DNA from: an uncultured Metabacillus sp.
GTDB taxonomy: Bacteria > Bacillota > Bacilli > Bacillales > Bacillaceae
Length of the DNA: 64,000 bases
NCBI RefSeq assembly: GCF_947503125.1
Contig: NZ_CANNCR010000022.1
Location: forward strand, 1-64,000
Reading direction: 5' to 3'
Shown here: positions 37,464-46,442 of the stretch, one piece after another
Layout of the letters: every line of letters begins with the position of its first letter
Position numbering within the stretch: position 1 is the stretch's first letter
Program-made: the position numbers and the translations under genes
The notes under the pieces: generated by a model
What the model saw: the letters and a program-made list of their open reading frames with translations, nothing else
Told to the model about the DNA's origin: nothing
The model's database searches: none

Positions 37464-39136
37464 TTAAATTTCAATGAAAATTGGCAGAATCATTGGTTTT
37501 CTTTTCGTTTGTTCAAATAAATACTGTCCAACTGTTTTTTTGATTTTTTGCTTCATAACATTCCATTGGTGTATACGATCACCTTGTAACTCGTTTATCG
37601 TTGTTTTTACAAGTCGATTTATTTCCTTTAAAAGATCCTCTGATTCCCGGGTATAGACAAAGCCACGAGAAATTGTATCAGGACCGGTAATAATTTTTCG
37701 CTCATGTTTAATAATTGTGATTACAATGACAAGCATGCCATCTTCAGACAATTGTTTGCGGTCCCGTAAAATGATATCGCCAACATCGCCAACACCAACT
37801 CCATCTACATAAGTATTTCCTGCAGGTATTTTTCGAGTTTGACGTGCTTCCATATTTTCGATATCAACAACATCACCATTGTTAATGATAAACGTATTTT
37901 CTTTTTCGACACCAACAGACTCAGCTAACAAACGATGCTGGTGCAGCATTCTAAATTCGCCATGTATCGGAATGAAATATTTCGGTTTCATTAAGGTGAG
38001 CATAAGCTTTAAATCTTCTTGGTAACCATGTCCAGAAACATGCATTTTTGTTGAGCTTCCAGATCCATAGATAACCTTCGCCCAAGTGAAAAGAGATTAT
38101 CGATGATTTTTGAGACATTCCGTTCATTTCCCGGTATAGGTGAAGCTGCTAAGATGACGGTATCTTCAGGTAGAATCTCGGCATCGCGATAACTTGAACT
38201 AGATAAACGTGAAAGAGCTGCCAGTGGTTCGCCCTGACTTCCAGTGCATAGAATCACCACTTTTTCCGGGTCCAATTTATTAATCTCATGGGGCTGGATC
38301 AACATATCATCTGGAACCGTTAAATACCCTCGTTCGATGGCAACTTCCACGACATTGACCATACTCCGTCCAAGTAATGCCAGTTTTCGATTTGTTTTTA
38401 TGCAAGCCTCGACTACCTGTTGGACACGGTTGATATTTGATGCGAAGGTAGAGATAATAACTTTTCGTTTAGCCTTCATAAAGGCTTCTTCTATATGATC
38501 TCCGACAATTCGCTCCGATGGTGTTAGGCCCGACCGTTCTGCATTCGTACTCTCAGATAATAGAACCAAGACACCTTGCATACCGATTTCAGCCATTTTA
38601 TGAATATCAGAATATTGATTGTTAACAGGTGTTAAATCAAATTTGAAGTCTCCGGTATGGACAACATTTCCTTCTGGTGTATGAAAAACAATCCCTAAAC
38701 AGTCAGGAATACTATGATTTGTTTTGAAAAAGCTAACGCGGACCTTTTCAAACTCAAGAGTTGAATCTGAATCAATTTGAATCAGCTTAGTTTCTCTTAG
38801 CAGTTTATGTTCTTTTAATTTTAATTCAATTAAGCCTAGTGTGAAACGAGTGGCATAAACAGGTACATTTAATTTTTTTAAGAAGTAAGGTATTCCGCCA
38901 ATATGATCTTCATGTCCATGGGTAACAATTAAAGCTTTGATTTTTTCTTTGTTATCGAGTAAGTAGGTAATGTCAGGGATAATTAAGTCAATCCCTAATA
39001 GACTTTCATCCGGAAATTTAGAACCGCAATCAATGATGATGATATCGTTTAAATACTCGATCGCATACATGTTTTTTCCAATTTCATTTACCCCGCCCAA
39101 AGCAAAAATGGATAATATCTCCTTTTTTGTACTCAA
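37464..39136 (-). pseudogene. RNase J-family gene broken by a single-base frameshift
   Basis: Two overlapping frames together encode one RNase J of about 556 residues. The first part starts at TTG 39136 behind GGGAGGA and carries the metallo-beta-lactamase motif THGHEDHIGG, HTGDFKFD and the beta-CASP segments FASNINRVQQV and CTGSQGEP. It runs out of frame after NLFSLG. The second frame resumes with AKVIYGSGSSTKMHVSGHGYQ and continues through KPKYFIPIHGEF to KRKPMILPIFIEI. One missing base in the C run at plus 38081-38083 explains it. It resembles RnjA but is probably an additional paralogue. It could also be a sequencing error. Confidence 0.85.
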
Positions 39137-39311
39137 TATGAAATCCTCCCATATGTAATGAAATAGGATTAGTATTCCCTTTTTATTGATCATTATCACT
39201 AGTATCTTTAAAGTAAAAATGCTTTGAATTTCACAGAAGTTGAGTTAGATGAATTCATCATATATAATAGGTAATAGAATCGTACTTTTCTAAAGATAAG
39301 GCGGTGGTTAA

Positions 39312-40154
39312 ATGAACAACACTAGCGCAACAAACTCAATAGAAAAATTTTCAGAGTGGCAAAAGGAACAAGGAAAAGCTGAAGGTACGGTAAAAACCTA
39401 TGTAGGGATTTTAGAAAAGTTTCAAGCATGGTTACATGAAAAAGACAGTAGTCTTGAACAGATCTCTACAAATGATGTTCAATTGTATATGGATTATTTA
39501 GAAGAACAGGAAATGAGTGCAGTAACAATTGAAAAATATCTTGCAGCAATTAGTGTTTTTTCTCGCTATTTAGGGAGATCTGAGATTATTTCCGGTGTTC
39601 ACAAAAAGGAAAAAATAAAAGATACGGATATCCCGGAGTCTCTAGAAGAAATGGAAGAAAAGCGCTTATTATTAGAGGTTGAACTAGAAGGAAATCTTCG
39701 AAACATAGCAATCGTCTATACGCTTTTATACACAGGGATTCGAATTTCAGAGCTCTGTGCGTTAAATGTAGCGGATATTGAAATAAACAATAAAAAAGGA
39801 ACCCTTTTTGTGAAAAATCATAATGGGGAACTTGAAAGGATCATTCCATTATCTAAAGAAGTAACAAATCACTTGAAAAGATATATTGATACACTAAATA
39901 CCAAACAAGAAGCATTATTTGCTTCTAATTCTTATAATCGGATTTCAACCAGAGCCGTGCAGTATATGTTACAAAAGTACAATGTAAATCCACATAAATT
40001 ACGTCATACATTTTGCCAGAAACTAATCAATAAAGGTATTGATATTCAAACCGTGGCAAAATTGGCAGGACATAAAGATATTAATGTAACAAAACGATAT
40101 GCCAGTGCTATAGAGCCTAATTTAAAGAATGCCATAGATCGAGCTTTTTCATAA
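39312..40154 (+). CDS. Tyrosine recombinase (phage-integrase family)
   Basis: A 280-residue site-specific recombinase. A SAM-like core-binding domain covers residues about 5-95. The catalytic domain has Arg144 (TGIRISELC), the His228-x-x-Arg231 pair (HKLRHTF), His254 (AGHKDINV) and the nucleophile Tyr263 (KRYAS). It is close in size to XerC/XerD but more diverged, and no phage genes, excisionase or attachment repeats are visible beside it. It could be a remnant of a mobile element or a resident recombinase. AAGGCGGTGG precedes the start. It is followed by a strong bidirectional terminator. Confidence 0.88.
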   Translation: MNNTSATNSIEKFSEWQKEQGKAEGTVKTYVGILEKFQAWLHEKDSSLEQISTNDVQLYMDYLEEQEMSAVTIEKYLAAISVFSRYLGRSEIISGVHKKEKIKDTDIPESLEEMEEKRLLLEVELEGNLRNIAIVYTLLYTGIRISELCALNVADIEINNKKGTLFVKNHNGELERIIPLSKEVTNHLKRYIDTLNTKQEALFASNSYNRISTRAVQYMLQKYNVNPHKLRHTFCQKLINKGIDIQTVAKLAGHKDINVTKRYASAIEPNLKNAIDRAFS

Positions 40155-40215
40155 AAGATACACACGGGTGCTTTGTCATAGTGTGCGACAAAAATTTAAT
40201 TGGAAGAAAAATAAT

Positions 40216-40251
40216 AGGGTGTCTCAAAAAAATGATCTTTTGAGACACCCT
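40216..40251. terminator. Bidirectional terminator
   Basis: AGGGTGTCTCAAAA and TTTTGAGACACCCT form a perfect stem between the convergent recombinase and FNT genes. Confidence 0.85.
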
Positions 40252-40270
40252 GTAATTGTTCATAGAAAAG

Positions 40271-41140
40271 TTAATGATCATCTGATTCCTCATCAAGCAC
40301 ATGAGTATCTATATTTTCTTTAAAAGCAAATGATAGAAGCAGCGATACCAAAATGCCGCCGCCGATTAAGTTACCAATCGAAGCGGGAATAATATTAAAG
40401 AAAATTAATTCTGACCAATTGTATGTAAATCCTTCCAGTACGGTAATGCTAAAATACCCCATATTTGCTACTGCATGTTGGAAATTCCCTGATTCAAAAA
40501 TAATAACAGGCAGAAAAATTCCTAAAATCTTTCCTGCGACATCTCTTGCCGCTGTAGCTAGAACGGCGGCCATGCCAATTAACCAATTCGCTAAAATTCC
40601 TGAAAAGAGAACTTGAAACCATCCCCATGTTCCTCGCTCAGTAAACTGCATTTTTTTCTCCATAAAGCCGAGAAGACCTTCGTAAAAATCTTTATCCAAA
40701 GAACCTGATAGATTAAGTAAAAACCCCACAAAAAGAGCCCCTAGAAAATTACCGAGATAACAAACAAGCCAAAATTGCAACACCTTTTTACTGATCCAGT
40801 ATTTGCTATATAGAATATAGCTTGGCAGTAGAACATTAATTTCCGTAAATAAGATTGAGCCCGATAAAAAGATCATTGCATATCCCATCGCAAAACCTAT
40901 TCCAGAAAAAAGGTGAAAGTACCCATCAACTTTAATGTTTGCCGATAATAAAACAGAAGCGAGGGCACCAAACGATATAAACGCTCCTGCCATGATTGAA
41001 AGGATGAATTGGGCACGTTTCGTCATTTGCTGTGTTTCTTTTCCTTTTAATATAAAGGACTCGATAATTTGTTCTGGGAAGTAATATTGCCGATTAGGAT
41101 ATTGATGATCTTGCTCGAATTTTTCATTTTTATTTTTCAT
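40271..41140 (-). CDS. Formate/nitrite transporter (FNT) family channel
   Basis: A 289-residue integral membrane protein with six predicted membrane helices and the FNT signatures AGAFISFGALASV (first helix region), GNFLGALFVGFLL (third) and ANWLIGMAAVLATAARD (fifth). FNT proteins conduct small anions such as formate, nitrite or hydrosulfide as pentamers. The tail is acidic (DEESDD). It is a YwcJ/YrhG-like member; the substrate cannot be told from sequence and no formate or nitrite enzyme gene is adjacent. I placed the start at 41140 because GGTGG lies just upstream; an ATG at 41152 is also in frame. Confidence 0.85.
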   Translation of the reverse strand: MKNKNEKFEQDHQYPNRQYYFPEQIIESFILKGKETQQMTKRAQFILSIMAGAFISFGALASVLLSANIKVDGYFHLFSGIGFAMGYAMIFLSGSILFTEINVLLPSYILYSKYWISKKVLQFWLVCYLGNFLGALFVGFLLNLSGSLDKDFYEGLLGFMEKKMQFTERGTWGWFQVLFSGILANWLIGMAAVLATAARDVAGKILGIFLPVIIFESGNFQHAVANMGYFSITVLEGFTYNWSELIFFNIIPASIGNLIGGGILVSLLLSFAFKENIDTHVLDEESDDH

Positions 41141-41311
41141 ATTAGCCACCATCGCTTTTTAAAAACAGTTCCCCTTGAAAACAGACCTTAAACCTAGCAA
41201 TTAAAAAGTGATAAAGTTTACAAGAAATTGAAGAGGGTAAACAATTAGTACATTCAAAATTTTTAATTGAAAACAATTGTAGAGGGTGCAGATAAAAAGG
41301 GGGTGAAGGAA

Positions 41312-41584
41312 ATGGATGTATTTTTCACCTATTTACTAGTTTCGAGTACCACTCCGCTCTTTCTTTGGAAAGAAAGGAGAAAATTAGCCATCCTCCATAT
41401 ACCGGTTATCGCTGCAATGTGGGGGATCTTTCTCACATATATCAACTTTGATTTAGGGCTTATAGGACATTTCCTATTTGGTGTAAGCTTTATAGTGAAT
41501 GTCGTCATCGCCCACTTAACAATTTACCATGTCTTTGTAAAACCATTCTTTACTAAAAAAATGAGAGATATTAGAACTTATTAA
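41312..41584 (+). CDS. ywcE: Small membrane protein resembling spore holin-like YwcE
   Basis: A 90-residue protein with three hydrophobic segments. It begins MDVFFTYLLVSSTTPLFLW, followed by a short charged ERRKLA loop, a second segment around IPVIAAMWGIFLTYI, and a third around FGVSFIVNVVIAHLTIYHVF. The beginning and layout match what I recall of YwcE, a holin-like protein needed for normal spore morphology in B. subtilis. ATG 41312 follows AAGGGGGTGAAGGA. It is divergently arranged with the FNT gene and followed by a terminator. Confidence 0.68.
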   Translation: MDVFFTYLLVSSTTPLFLWKERRKLAILHIPVIAAMWGIFLTYINFDLGLIGHFLFGVSFIVNVVIAHLTIYHVFVKPFFTKKMRDIRTY

Positions 41585-41624
41585 GGAAGATTAAGATCTT
41601 TTCATTTGTTTCATTTCATTAGTA

Positions 41625-41658
41625 AGCGAAGCAGGTTCACCTCCTGCCTCGCTTTTCT
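41625..41658 (+). terminator. Terminator of the YwcE-like gene
   Basis: AGCGAAGCAGG pairs with CCTGCCTCGCT, followed by TTTTCTTC. Confidence 0.75.
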
Positions 41659-41775
41659 TCTGTCTATAACAAATTCGAGCGGGGTTAGAATTTGCTAAAT
41701 AAGGGAATAGCTTATTAATTGGATTGAACAAGTTTGATATCTAATCTAATCATGATGATGGAAGGACGAAACTTT

Positions 41776-42354
41776 ATGATTGAATTTATACTTAATACAT
41801 TGAATACTCTTGGCGTTTGGGGGTTGTTTATAGGAGTTGCTCTTGAGGCAGCATCACTTCCTTTTCCAGGAATGCTTTTTGTATTGACTTACGGATATCT
41901 ATTAAAACCTTCATGGGGGATTGTGGTCCTATTAACTATAGCAGGTAGCTTAGTATATACCATTTTTAGCTATATTCCATATTTCATAGGATTAAAATTG
42001 CAAGATACTCTTAAAAAAGAAAAATATGAGAAAAAAATAAAAAGAGCGAAGGGTTGGTTTGATAAATATGGGGAATGGACCATTTCATTTTCACGAATGA
42101 TAGGAGTAGGTAATTATATTTCTTATTTTTCAGGAATGATAAAAGTTCATCCTTGGAAGTATGGGGTGCTTACTTATATCGGAATTCTGCCTTGGGTCTT
42201 ATTCATGATTATTCTTGGAAGAGCCGGGATTATTAAAACGGTTATGGAATTGTTTACTAGTATACAAAAATACCTGGTAAGCGGACTGTTTTTAGGGTTG
42301 ATTTTATATCTAGTTTACCGAATTAAGAAAAATCCTGAAAAAAGCACAAATTAA
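41776..42354 (+). CDS. DedA-family membrane protein
   Basis: A 192-residue DedA/VTT-domain protein. Early Glu and Pro residues lie in GVALEAASLPFPGM, and the family hallmark follows in FSRMIGVGNYISYFSGMIK, with the conserved Arg and Gly positions, then four predicted helices. DedA proteins are implicated in flipping undecaprenyl phosphate or phospholipids across the membrane. ATG 41776 is chosen because GGAAGGA lies 10 bases upstream; an earlier in-frame ATG at 41734 lacks a ribosome site. It stands alone before the xylA promoter region. Confidence 0.85.
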   Translation: MIEFILNTLNTLGVWGLFIGVALEAASLPFPGMLFVLTYGYLLKPSWGIVVLLTIAGSLVYTIFSYIPYFIGLKLQDTLKKEKYEKKIKRAKGWFDKYGEWTISFSRMIGVGNYISYFSGMIKVHPWKYGVLTYIGILPWVLFMIILGRAGIIKTVMELFTSIQKYLVSGLFLGLILYLVYRIKKNPEKSTN

Positions 42355-42402
42355 GACATTGTTTTTATTTGGACATAAAAATATTTATAAAATAAGAAAA
42401 AA

Positions 42403-42427
42403 ACTTTGTTTATTCGATAGACAAACT
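42403..42427 (+). promoter_or_regulatory. XylR-like operator upstream of xylA
   Basis: ACTTTGTTTAT-TCG-ATAGACAAACT is an inverted repeat with 9 of 11 arm positions symmetric. It resembles XylR sites of Bacillus, which contain AGTTTGT/ACAAACT. It overlaps the predicted -35 element. Confidence 0.6.
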
Positions 42428-42446
42428 AAGTAAATGATGGTACTAT
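42418..42446 (+). promoter_or_regulatory. Promoter of xylA
   Basis: TAGACA and TACTAT are separated by 17 bases. The first overlaps the XylR-like operator. Confidence 0.55.
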
Positions 42447-42480
42447 ATCTATAAGAATTAAATATTAACAATCTACCTGA

Positions 42481-42494
42481 TGTAAGCGATAACA
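42481..42494 (+). promoter_or_regulatory. cre (CcpA) site of xylA
   Basis: TGTAAGCGATAACA fits all fixed positions of TGWAANCGNTNNCA. It lies between the promoter and the gene, as expected for catabolite repression by roadblock. Confidence 0.78.
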
Positions 42495-42544
42495 AGTAGA
42501 TTGTTAATTTCCATTCATTTTACATTTGTCCAGGAGGAATAAAC

Positions 42545-43876
42545 ATGGCCTATTTCGAATCGATTAATAAAATCCAATATGAAGGTGCTAGTTCAAAAAA
42601 TCCATTATCATTTAAGTATTACAATCCGGAAGAAGTGATTAACGGAAAAACAATGGAAGAGATTCTTCGCTTTTCTGTTGCCTATTGGCATACTTTTACA
42701 GCAGATGGAACAGATCCATTTGGTGTTGGAACAGCAATCCGCCCATGGAATCATCTTCAAGGAATGGACTTAGCAAAAGCTCGTGTCGAAGCAGCATTTG
42801 AATTATTTGAAAAGCTAAATGTTCCTTTCTTCTGCTTCCATGATGTAGATATCGCACCTGAAGGAGCAACATTAAAAGAAACGTATCAAAACTTAGATAC
42901 AATCGTAGCAATGATTAAGGAATATATGAGCACAAGCAAAACAAAGCTTTTATGGAACACAGCAAATATGTTCACACATCCAAGATATGTACACGGAGCA
43001 GCAACTTCAAACAATGCTGATGTATTTGCTTATTCAGCTGCAAAGGTTAAAAAAGGCTTGGAGATTGGTAAAGAGCTTGGTGCAGAGAATTATGTATTCT
43101 GGGGCGGCCGTGAGGGCTATGAAACTCTGTTAAATACAAATATGCAGTTGGAACAGGATAATCTTGCCCGCTTCTTCCATATGGCGGTTGATTATGCTAA
43201 AGAAATTGGTTTTGATGCACCATTCTTAATTGAACCAAAACCGAAGGAGCCTACAAAGCATCAATATGATTTTGATGTAGCGACAGGTCTTGCCTTCTTG
43301 CAAAAATATGATTTAACAGACTACTTTAAATTTAATATTGAGGCGAATCATGCTACGCTTGCAGGACATACATTCGAACACGAATTACGTGTTGCCCGCA
43401 TAAACAATATGTTAGGTTCTGTTGATGCAAACCAAGGTGATACCTTGTTAGGCTGGGATACAGATGAATTCCCAACAGATTTATATACAACAACGCTTGC
43501 AATGTATGAAATCTTGAAAAATGGCGGCTTAGGCAAAGGCGGACTAAACTTTGATGCAAAGGTAAGAAGGGGATCATTTGAAGCTGAAGATCTTTTCCAC
43601 GCACATATAGCAGGTATGGACAGCTTTGCCATTGGATTAAAAGTAGCAAATAAGCTGATTGAAGACAAAGTTTTAGATGAATTCGTTGATCAACGTTATA
43701 GCAGCTATTCAGAAGGCATTGGTCTTGAGATCGTTGAAGGCAGAGCTGACTTCCGTAAATTAGAGGAGTATGCATTACAATTAGGTGAAATTAAAAACGA
43801 ATCTGGCCGTCAAGAACGATTAAAGGCATTGGTAAATCAATATTTATTAGAAACATTATCAAATGTTACTGTTTAA
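42545..43876 (+). CDS. xylA: Xylose isomerase
   Basis: A 443-residue class II xylose isomerase converting D-xylose to D-xylulose with two metal ions. Signature segments are [12 protein letters not shown] with the catalytic His-Asp pair, [30 protein letters not shown] with metal ligands, and [20 protein letters not shown]. The C-terminal [18 protein letters not shown] is also conserved. AGGAGG precedes ATG 42545. It stands alone: neither xylulokinase (xylB) nor xylR is adjacent, though cre and XylR-like sites are present. A terminator follows. Confidence 0.96.
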   Translation: MAYFESINKIQYEGASSKNPLSFKYYNPEEVINGKTMEEILRFSVAYWHTFTADGTDPFGVGTAIRPWNHLQGMDLAKARVEAAFELFEKLNVPFFCFHDVDIAPEGATLKETYQNLDTIVAMIKEYMSTSKTKLLWNTANMFTHPRYVHGAATSNNADVFAYSAAKVKKGLEIGKELGAENYVFWGGREGYETLLNTNMQLEQDNLARFFHMAVDYAKEIGFDAPFLIEPKPKEPTKHQYDFDVATGLAFLQKYDLTDYFKFNIEANHATLAGHTFEHELRVARINNMLGSVDANQGDTLLGWDTDEFPTDLYTTTLAMYEILKNGGLGKGGLNFDAKVRRGSFEAEDLFHAHIAGMDSFAIGLKVANKLIEDKVLDEFVDQRYSSYSEGIGLEIVEGRADFRKLEEYALQLGEIKNESGRQERLKALVNQYLLETLSNVTV

Positions 43877-43888
43877 ATAAAATCCATT

Positions 43889-43940
43889 GAGGATGACTTA
43901 AGGAAGGGAAGACCTTCTTATAGTTATCCTCTTTTTTTAT
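43889..43940 (+). terminator. Terminator of xylA
   Basis: GAGGATGACTTAAGGAAGG pairs with CCTTCTTATAGTTATCCTC and is followed by a long T run. Confidence 0.85.
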
Positions 43941-43993
43941 GAATGTGATTAGAAATTATAAATTGAATCACGATAGCCTATCCACTATAATAA

Positions 43994-44008
43994 ATGGTAA
44001 ATTACCAT
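43994..44008 (+). promoter_or_regulatory. Palindromic operator before the GntR-family gene
   Basis: ATGGTAA-A-TTACCAT is a perfect 7-1-7 palindrome, 48 bases before the regulator gene. Size and symmetry suit a GntR-type dimer, so autoregulation is likely. Confidence 0.6.
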
Positions 44009-44055
44009 ACTAGCATAAATACATAATTAGATAGCTGTGTGAATGAGGTGAGGCA

Positions 44056-44733
44056 TTGGTATTAAATGATGGTAGAAGCGGTGGTTCAACAAGCAATTAT
44101 ATATATCAAACATTAAAAGAGCAAATTATCAATTTAACATTAGAACCCGGAAAGAAAATGTCAGAGAAAGAAATTGCAGATCAACTTAAGGTAAGCAGAA
44201 CTCCGGTTAGGGAATCCTTTTTGAAATTATCGCAAGAGGAACTTTTGGAGATTTATCCGCAGCGAGGAACATTTGTTTCACGTATTGATCTTGCCCATGT
44301 TGAGGAATCTCGATTTGTTAGAGAAAATATTGAGAAAGCAATCGTCCGATTAGCTTGTGAAAAATTATCTGAAGATGAATTATTTCAATTGGAAGTTAAT
44401 CTTACGATGCAAGAAGCCTGTGAAAAAAAGGCTAATTATATGAAATTGTTTGAATTAGATGATGAATTTCATAAAATCTTATATTATGCATGTGATAAAC
44501 AGAGGACATGGAACATGCTTCAGCAAATGAGCAGTCATTTTAAACGACTTCGATTATTGCGTCTTTCCTCAAATCCAGATTGGAATATCATTATTTCACA
44601 GCATAAACAAATTTTTGAACTGGTTAAAAATAATGAACAAGATCAAGTCGAAAAAACCATGTCAGAGCATCTGCGGTTAGTTGTGATTGAAAAAGAGCTT
44701 TTGAAACAACGTTACCCTTCTTATTTTAAATAG
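44056..44733 (+). CDS. GntR-family regulator with FCD domain
   Basis: A 225-residue regulator. The winged helix (residues about 12-78) reads YIYQTLKEQIINLTLEPGKK, then EKEIADQLKVSRTPVRESFL and YPQRGTFVSRID. The FCD effector domain follows, with metal/ligand residues in LDDEFHKILYYA and SQHKQIFELVKN. Such proteins usually respond to organic or sugar acids. It starts at TTG 44056 behind GAGGTGAGG. No operon partner is present; the palindrome just upstream points to autoregulation, and its other targets are unknown. Confidence 0.87.
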   Translation: MVLNDGRSGGSTSNYIYQTLKEQIINLTLEPGKKMSEKEIADQLKVSRTPVRESFLKLSQEELLEIYPQRGTFVSRIDLAHVEESRFVRENIEKAIVRLACEKLSEDELFQLEVNLTMQEACEKKANYMKLFELDDEFHKILYYACDKQRTWNMLQQMSSHFKRLRLLRLSSNPDWNIIISQHKQIFELVKNNEQDQVEKTMSEHLRLVVIEKELLKQRYPSYFK

Positions 44734-44766
44734 GGAAATTCTATGGTTAATCAGATCAGCTTATAA

Positions 44767-44800
44767 TAGAGGCTTCAACATATTAGAAGCCTCTATTTGT
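44767..44800 (+). terminator. Terminator of the GntR-family gene
   Basis: TAGAGGCTTC and GAAGCCTCTA form a perfect stem followed by TTTGTCTT. Confidence 0.75.
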
Positions 44801-45013
44801 CTTGGCAAAACCTTTTTACACTTGTTAATTTGCATCATGATTGCTTTAGATTTAGGAGACTGGAAGCTCAGGCTTATCATGATTTCATCGACTGTTTATG
44901 AATAATATTAACCATGATGGACATTCTGCAAAAGGAGCAGTTATAGTTCTTTAGTAGAAATAATTATTAGAATCATGCTATAGTTTTGATATTAAAATCT
45001 TAGAGGTGTTAAC

Positions 45014-45229
45014 ATGTATTATGTTGTTTTAGATCTTGGCTGTGCAGAATGTGGAGAAAGCTCTAATATACTTGGTATTTTTACAACACTAGAAGCAGCT
45101 AAAAAAGCTCAAGAAGAATATAAGGAAAAGAACCGCTTGGATGAATATTCAGATCATGAATTTTTTATCTATAAAATCGATCAACTTAATAAAATTTATC
45201 ATAATAGTTTTGAACATCTTGCTGAATAA
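45014..45229 (+). CDS. Hypothetical protein (71 aa)
   Basis: A 71-residue soluble protein that starts at ATG 45014 behind AGAGGTG. It begins with a strand-like YYVVLDLGCAECGESS, then a helix rich in Lys and Glu, then HEFFIYKIDQLN. The Cys-x-x-Cys at residues 10-13 could bind metal. The layout (a response strand, an ageing-like FTTLEAAKKAQEEYK helix and a C-terminal strand) recalls small Bacillus proteins of unknown function. I cannot name a family. It may be co-transcribed with the zinc-ribbon gene 51 bases downstream. Confidence 0.6.
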   Translation: MYYVVLDLGCAECGESSNILGIFTTLEAAKKAQEEYKEKNRLDEYSDHEFFIYKIDQLNKIYHNSFEHLAE

Positions 45230-45280
45230 ATGAAACAAATATCCCCTTTGATCATATATTGTATAAAAAGGGGTATTTTT

Positions 45281-45418
45281 ATGGAAAAATACTATTGCTC
45301 AAACTGTATGTTGCTCAATGATGAGAATGAGGCTTGTTTACATTGCGGGAGTAAAGAATTAAAACAGATTTCGATAAGTGTCCATAATCAGAATTCAAAA
45401 TATATCGTAGAAGAGTAA
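45281..45418 (+). CDS. Small zinc-ribbon protein (45 aa)
   Basis: A 45-residue protein with one four-Cys zinc ribbon: CSNC near the N terminus and CLHC 13 residues later. ATG 45281 follows AAAAGGGG; the open frame begins 51 bases earlier without a good ribosome site. The remainder is polar. No function can be assigned. A terminator follows directly. Confidence 0.6.
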   Translation: MEKYYCSNCMLLNDENEACLHCGSKELKQISISVHNQNSKYIVEE

Positions 45419-45419
45419 T

Positions 45420-45447
45420 TGACAGTGACCTTTCGCTGTCATTTTTG
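45420..45447 (+). terminator. Terminator after the zinc-ribbon gene
   Basis: TGACAG and CTGTCA close a 10-base loop and precede TTTTTGCTT. Confidence 0.7.
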
Positions 45448-45468
45448 CTTAAATAAGAAAAGAATTCA

Positions 45469-45498
45469 GGCTTTCGCCATTTGAAAAGGCGATAAGCC
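45469..45498 (-). terminator. Terminator of cotM
   Basis: On the minus strand GGCTTATCGCC pairs with GGCGAAAGCC, followed by a T-rich stretch, just past the cotM stop codon. Confidence 0.65.
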
Positions 45499-45508
45499 AT
45501 TTTTATCA

Positions 45509-45916
45509 TCAATCATCTATTGCAATGCTTGTTCGCTTATTAATACGGTCAGCATTTTTAGCAATTTTTATTTCTAAAATGCCATTATTGAAGATGGCAT
45601 GGATGTCTTTATCTTCAATCACAATGGGGAGCGTGATTTTCCTTATTATGTCTTCTGAAGATTGTTCGTTATGATTCGGGTCTGATTCAGAACGAACGGT
45701 TATCATAATTTTTTCTTTTACAGCAGTGATGTGAATATTTTCTTTTTTCTTTTCTCTAAGCTCTGCTTCAATGATAAACTCCTCACTAGTTTCAAAAAGA
45801 TCGACGCGAAATGTGTGCTCATCCAGTAAGCTTGTGAATGGATCAATAAAAAATTGTGTCATCCATTCTTCAATCCCATTAATATTCATTGGATTTGAAC
45901 ACTTTCTAATATTCAT
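45509..45916 (-). CDS. cotM: Hsp20/alpha-crystallin-type spore coat protein (CotM-like)
   Basis: A 135-residue protein with an alpha-crystallin domain (residues about 36-125): FRVDLFETSEEFIIEAELRE, then ITAVKEKIMITV and the closing FNNGILEIKIAK. In B. subtilis the outer-coat protein CotM has this fold and lies beside sspP, exactly as here, so the name rests on both fold and gene order. Ordinary small heat-shock proteins are the alternative. TGGAGG precedes the start. Expression in the mother cell late in sporulation would be expected from its B. subtilis counterpart. Confidence 0.8.
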   Translation of the reverse strand: MNIRKCSNPMNINGIEEWMTQFFIDPFTSLLDEHTFRVDLFETSEEFIIEAELREKKKENIHITAVKEKIMITVRSESDPNHNEQSSEDIIRKITLPIVIEDKDIHAIFNNGILEIKIAKNADRINKRTSIAIDD

Positions 45917-46043
45917 TTAAATTGACCTCCATAGAACGGAAACTTCTAGAATGTAATGAACCCCTTTAAACTATAAGGTATTCAAGATTGTTTTTTTGGT
46001 GAAAGCAATTCGTCCTATTAAAAATCAATTTGATATAAATGAA

Positions 46044-46068
46044 CAAAAAAGAGGCTCTCTAAGCCTCT
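46044..46068 (-). terminator. Terminator of sspP
   Basis: On the minus strand AGAGGCT and AGCCTCT pair and are followed by TTTTTTGTT. The stem overlaps the sspP stop codon. Confidence 0.8.
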
Positions 46069-46213
46069 ACATGTCATGTCCTTGATTATGCTTTTGGCGC
46101 GTATGATTTGCATTTTTAACCTTTTTTGATCCATCTAGCGGTTCTGGTTGTCCTGGATTATCTCCTTTTGGTGCATTTTTACGCATATCCTTACTAGTGT
46201 TTTTGTTTGTCAT
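46067..46213 (-). CDS. sspP: Small acid-soluble spore protein P
   Basis: A 48-residue reading frame from ATG 46213, behind GGAGGGG, encoding [17 protein letters not shown] and then [16 protein letters not shown] with a basic end (RQKHNQGHD). This matches SspP of B. subtilis almost throughout. SspP is a minor spore-core protein made in the forespore. In B. subtilis it is the second gene of the sspO-sspP operon; here sspO is 2.5 kb away (48728-48877), so promoter arrangement must differ. Confidence 0.93.
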   Translation of the reverse strand: MTNKNTSKDMRKNAPKGDNPGQPEPLDGSKKVKNANHTRQKHNQGHDM

Positions 46214-46333
46214 ATTACCCCTCCATATAACTTAAAACATTATTTTGCTTTTACTAAATAATTACTGGCCGCCATATACTTTAATTAAAATCATTGCTTT
46301 TTTCGTAAACTTTGTTGCTATTGAACAAGGTTT

Positions 46334-46442
46334 AGGACAGGTTGATTTTCGCTCCAGGATGCTAACTTTTTGCGGGGCGGGTGCTGAGCCTCCTCGTCTT
46401 ACAACCTGTGGGGTCTCACCAGTCCCGCTCCAATCAATCTAA
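46334..46442. repeat. Shortened GC-rich Bacillus interspersed repeat
   Basis: GGTTGATTTTCGCTCCAGG, then TTGCGGGGCGGGTGCTGAGC, CTCCTCG, CCTGTGGGGTCTCACCAGTC and CCGCTCCAATCAA. From memory, many Bacillaceae carry a 130-150 bp element of this form ending in inverted TTGATT termini. This copy seems to lack an internal stretch before the final CCGCTCCAATCAA. It stands out by GC content from its surroundings and has no transposase. Confidence 0.75.

Noticed and set aside
46245-46442. 65-codon plus-strand frame across the GC-rich repeat
   Set aside because: It is a chance frame over an interspersed repeat with no ribosome site or protein-like composition.
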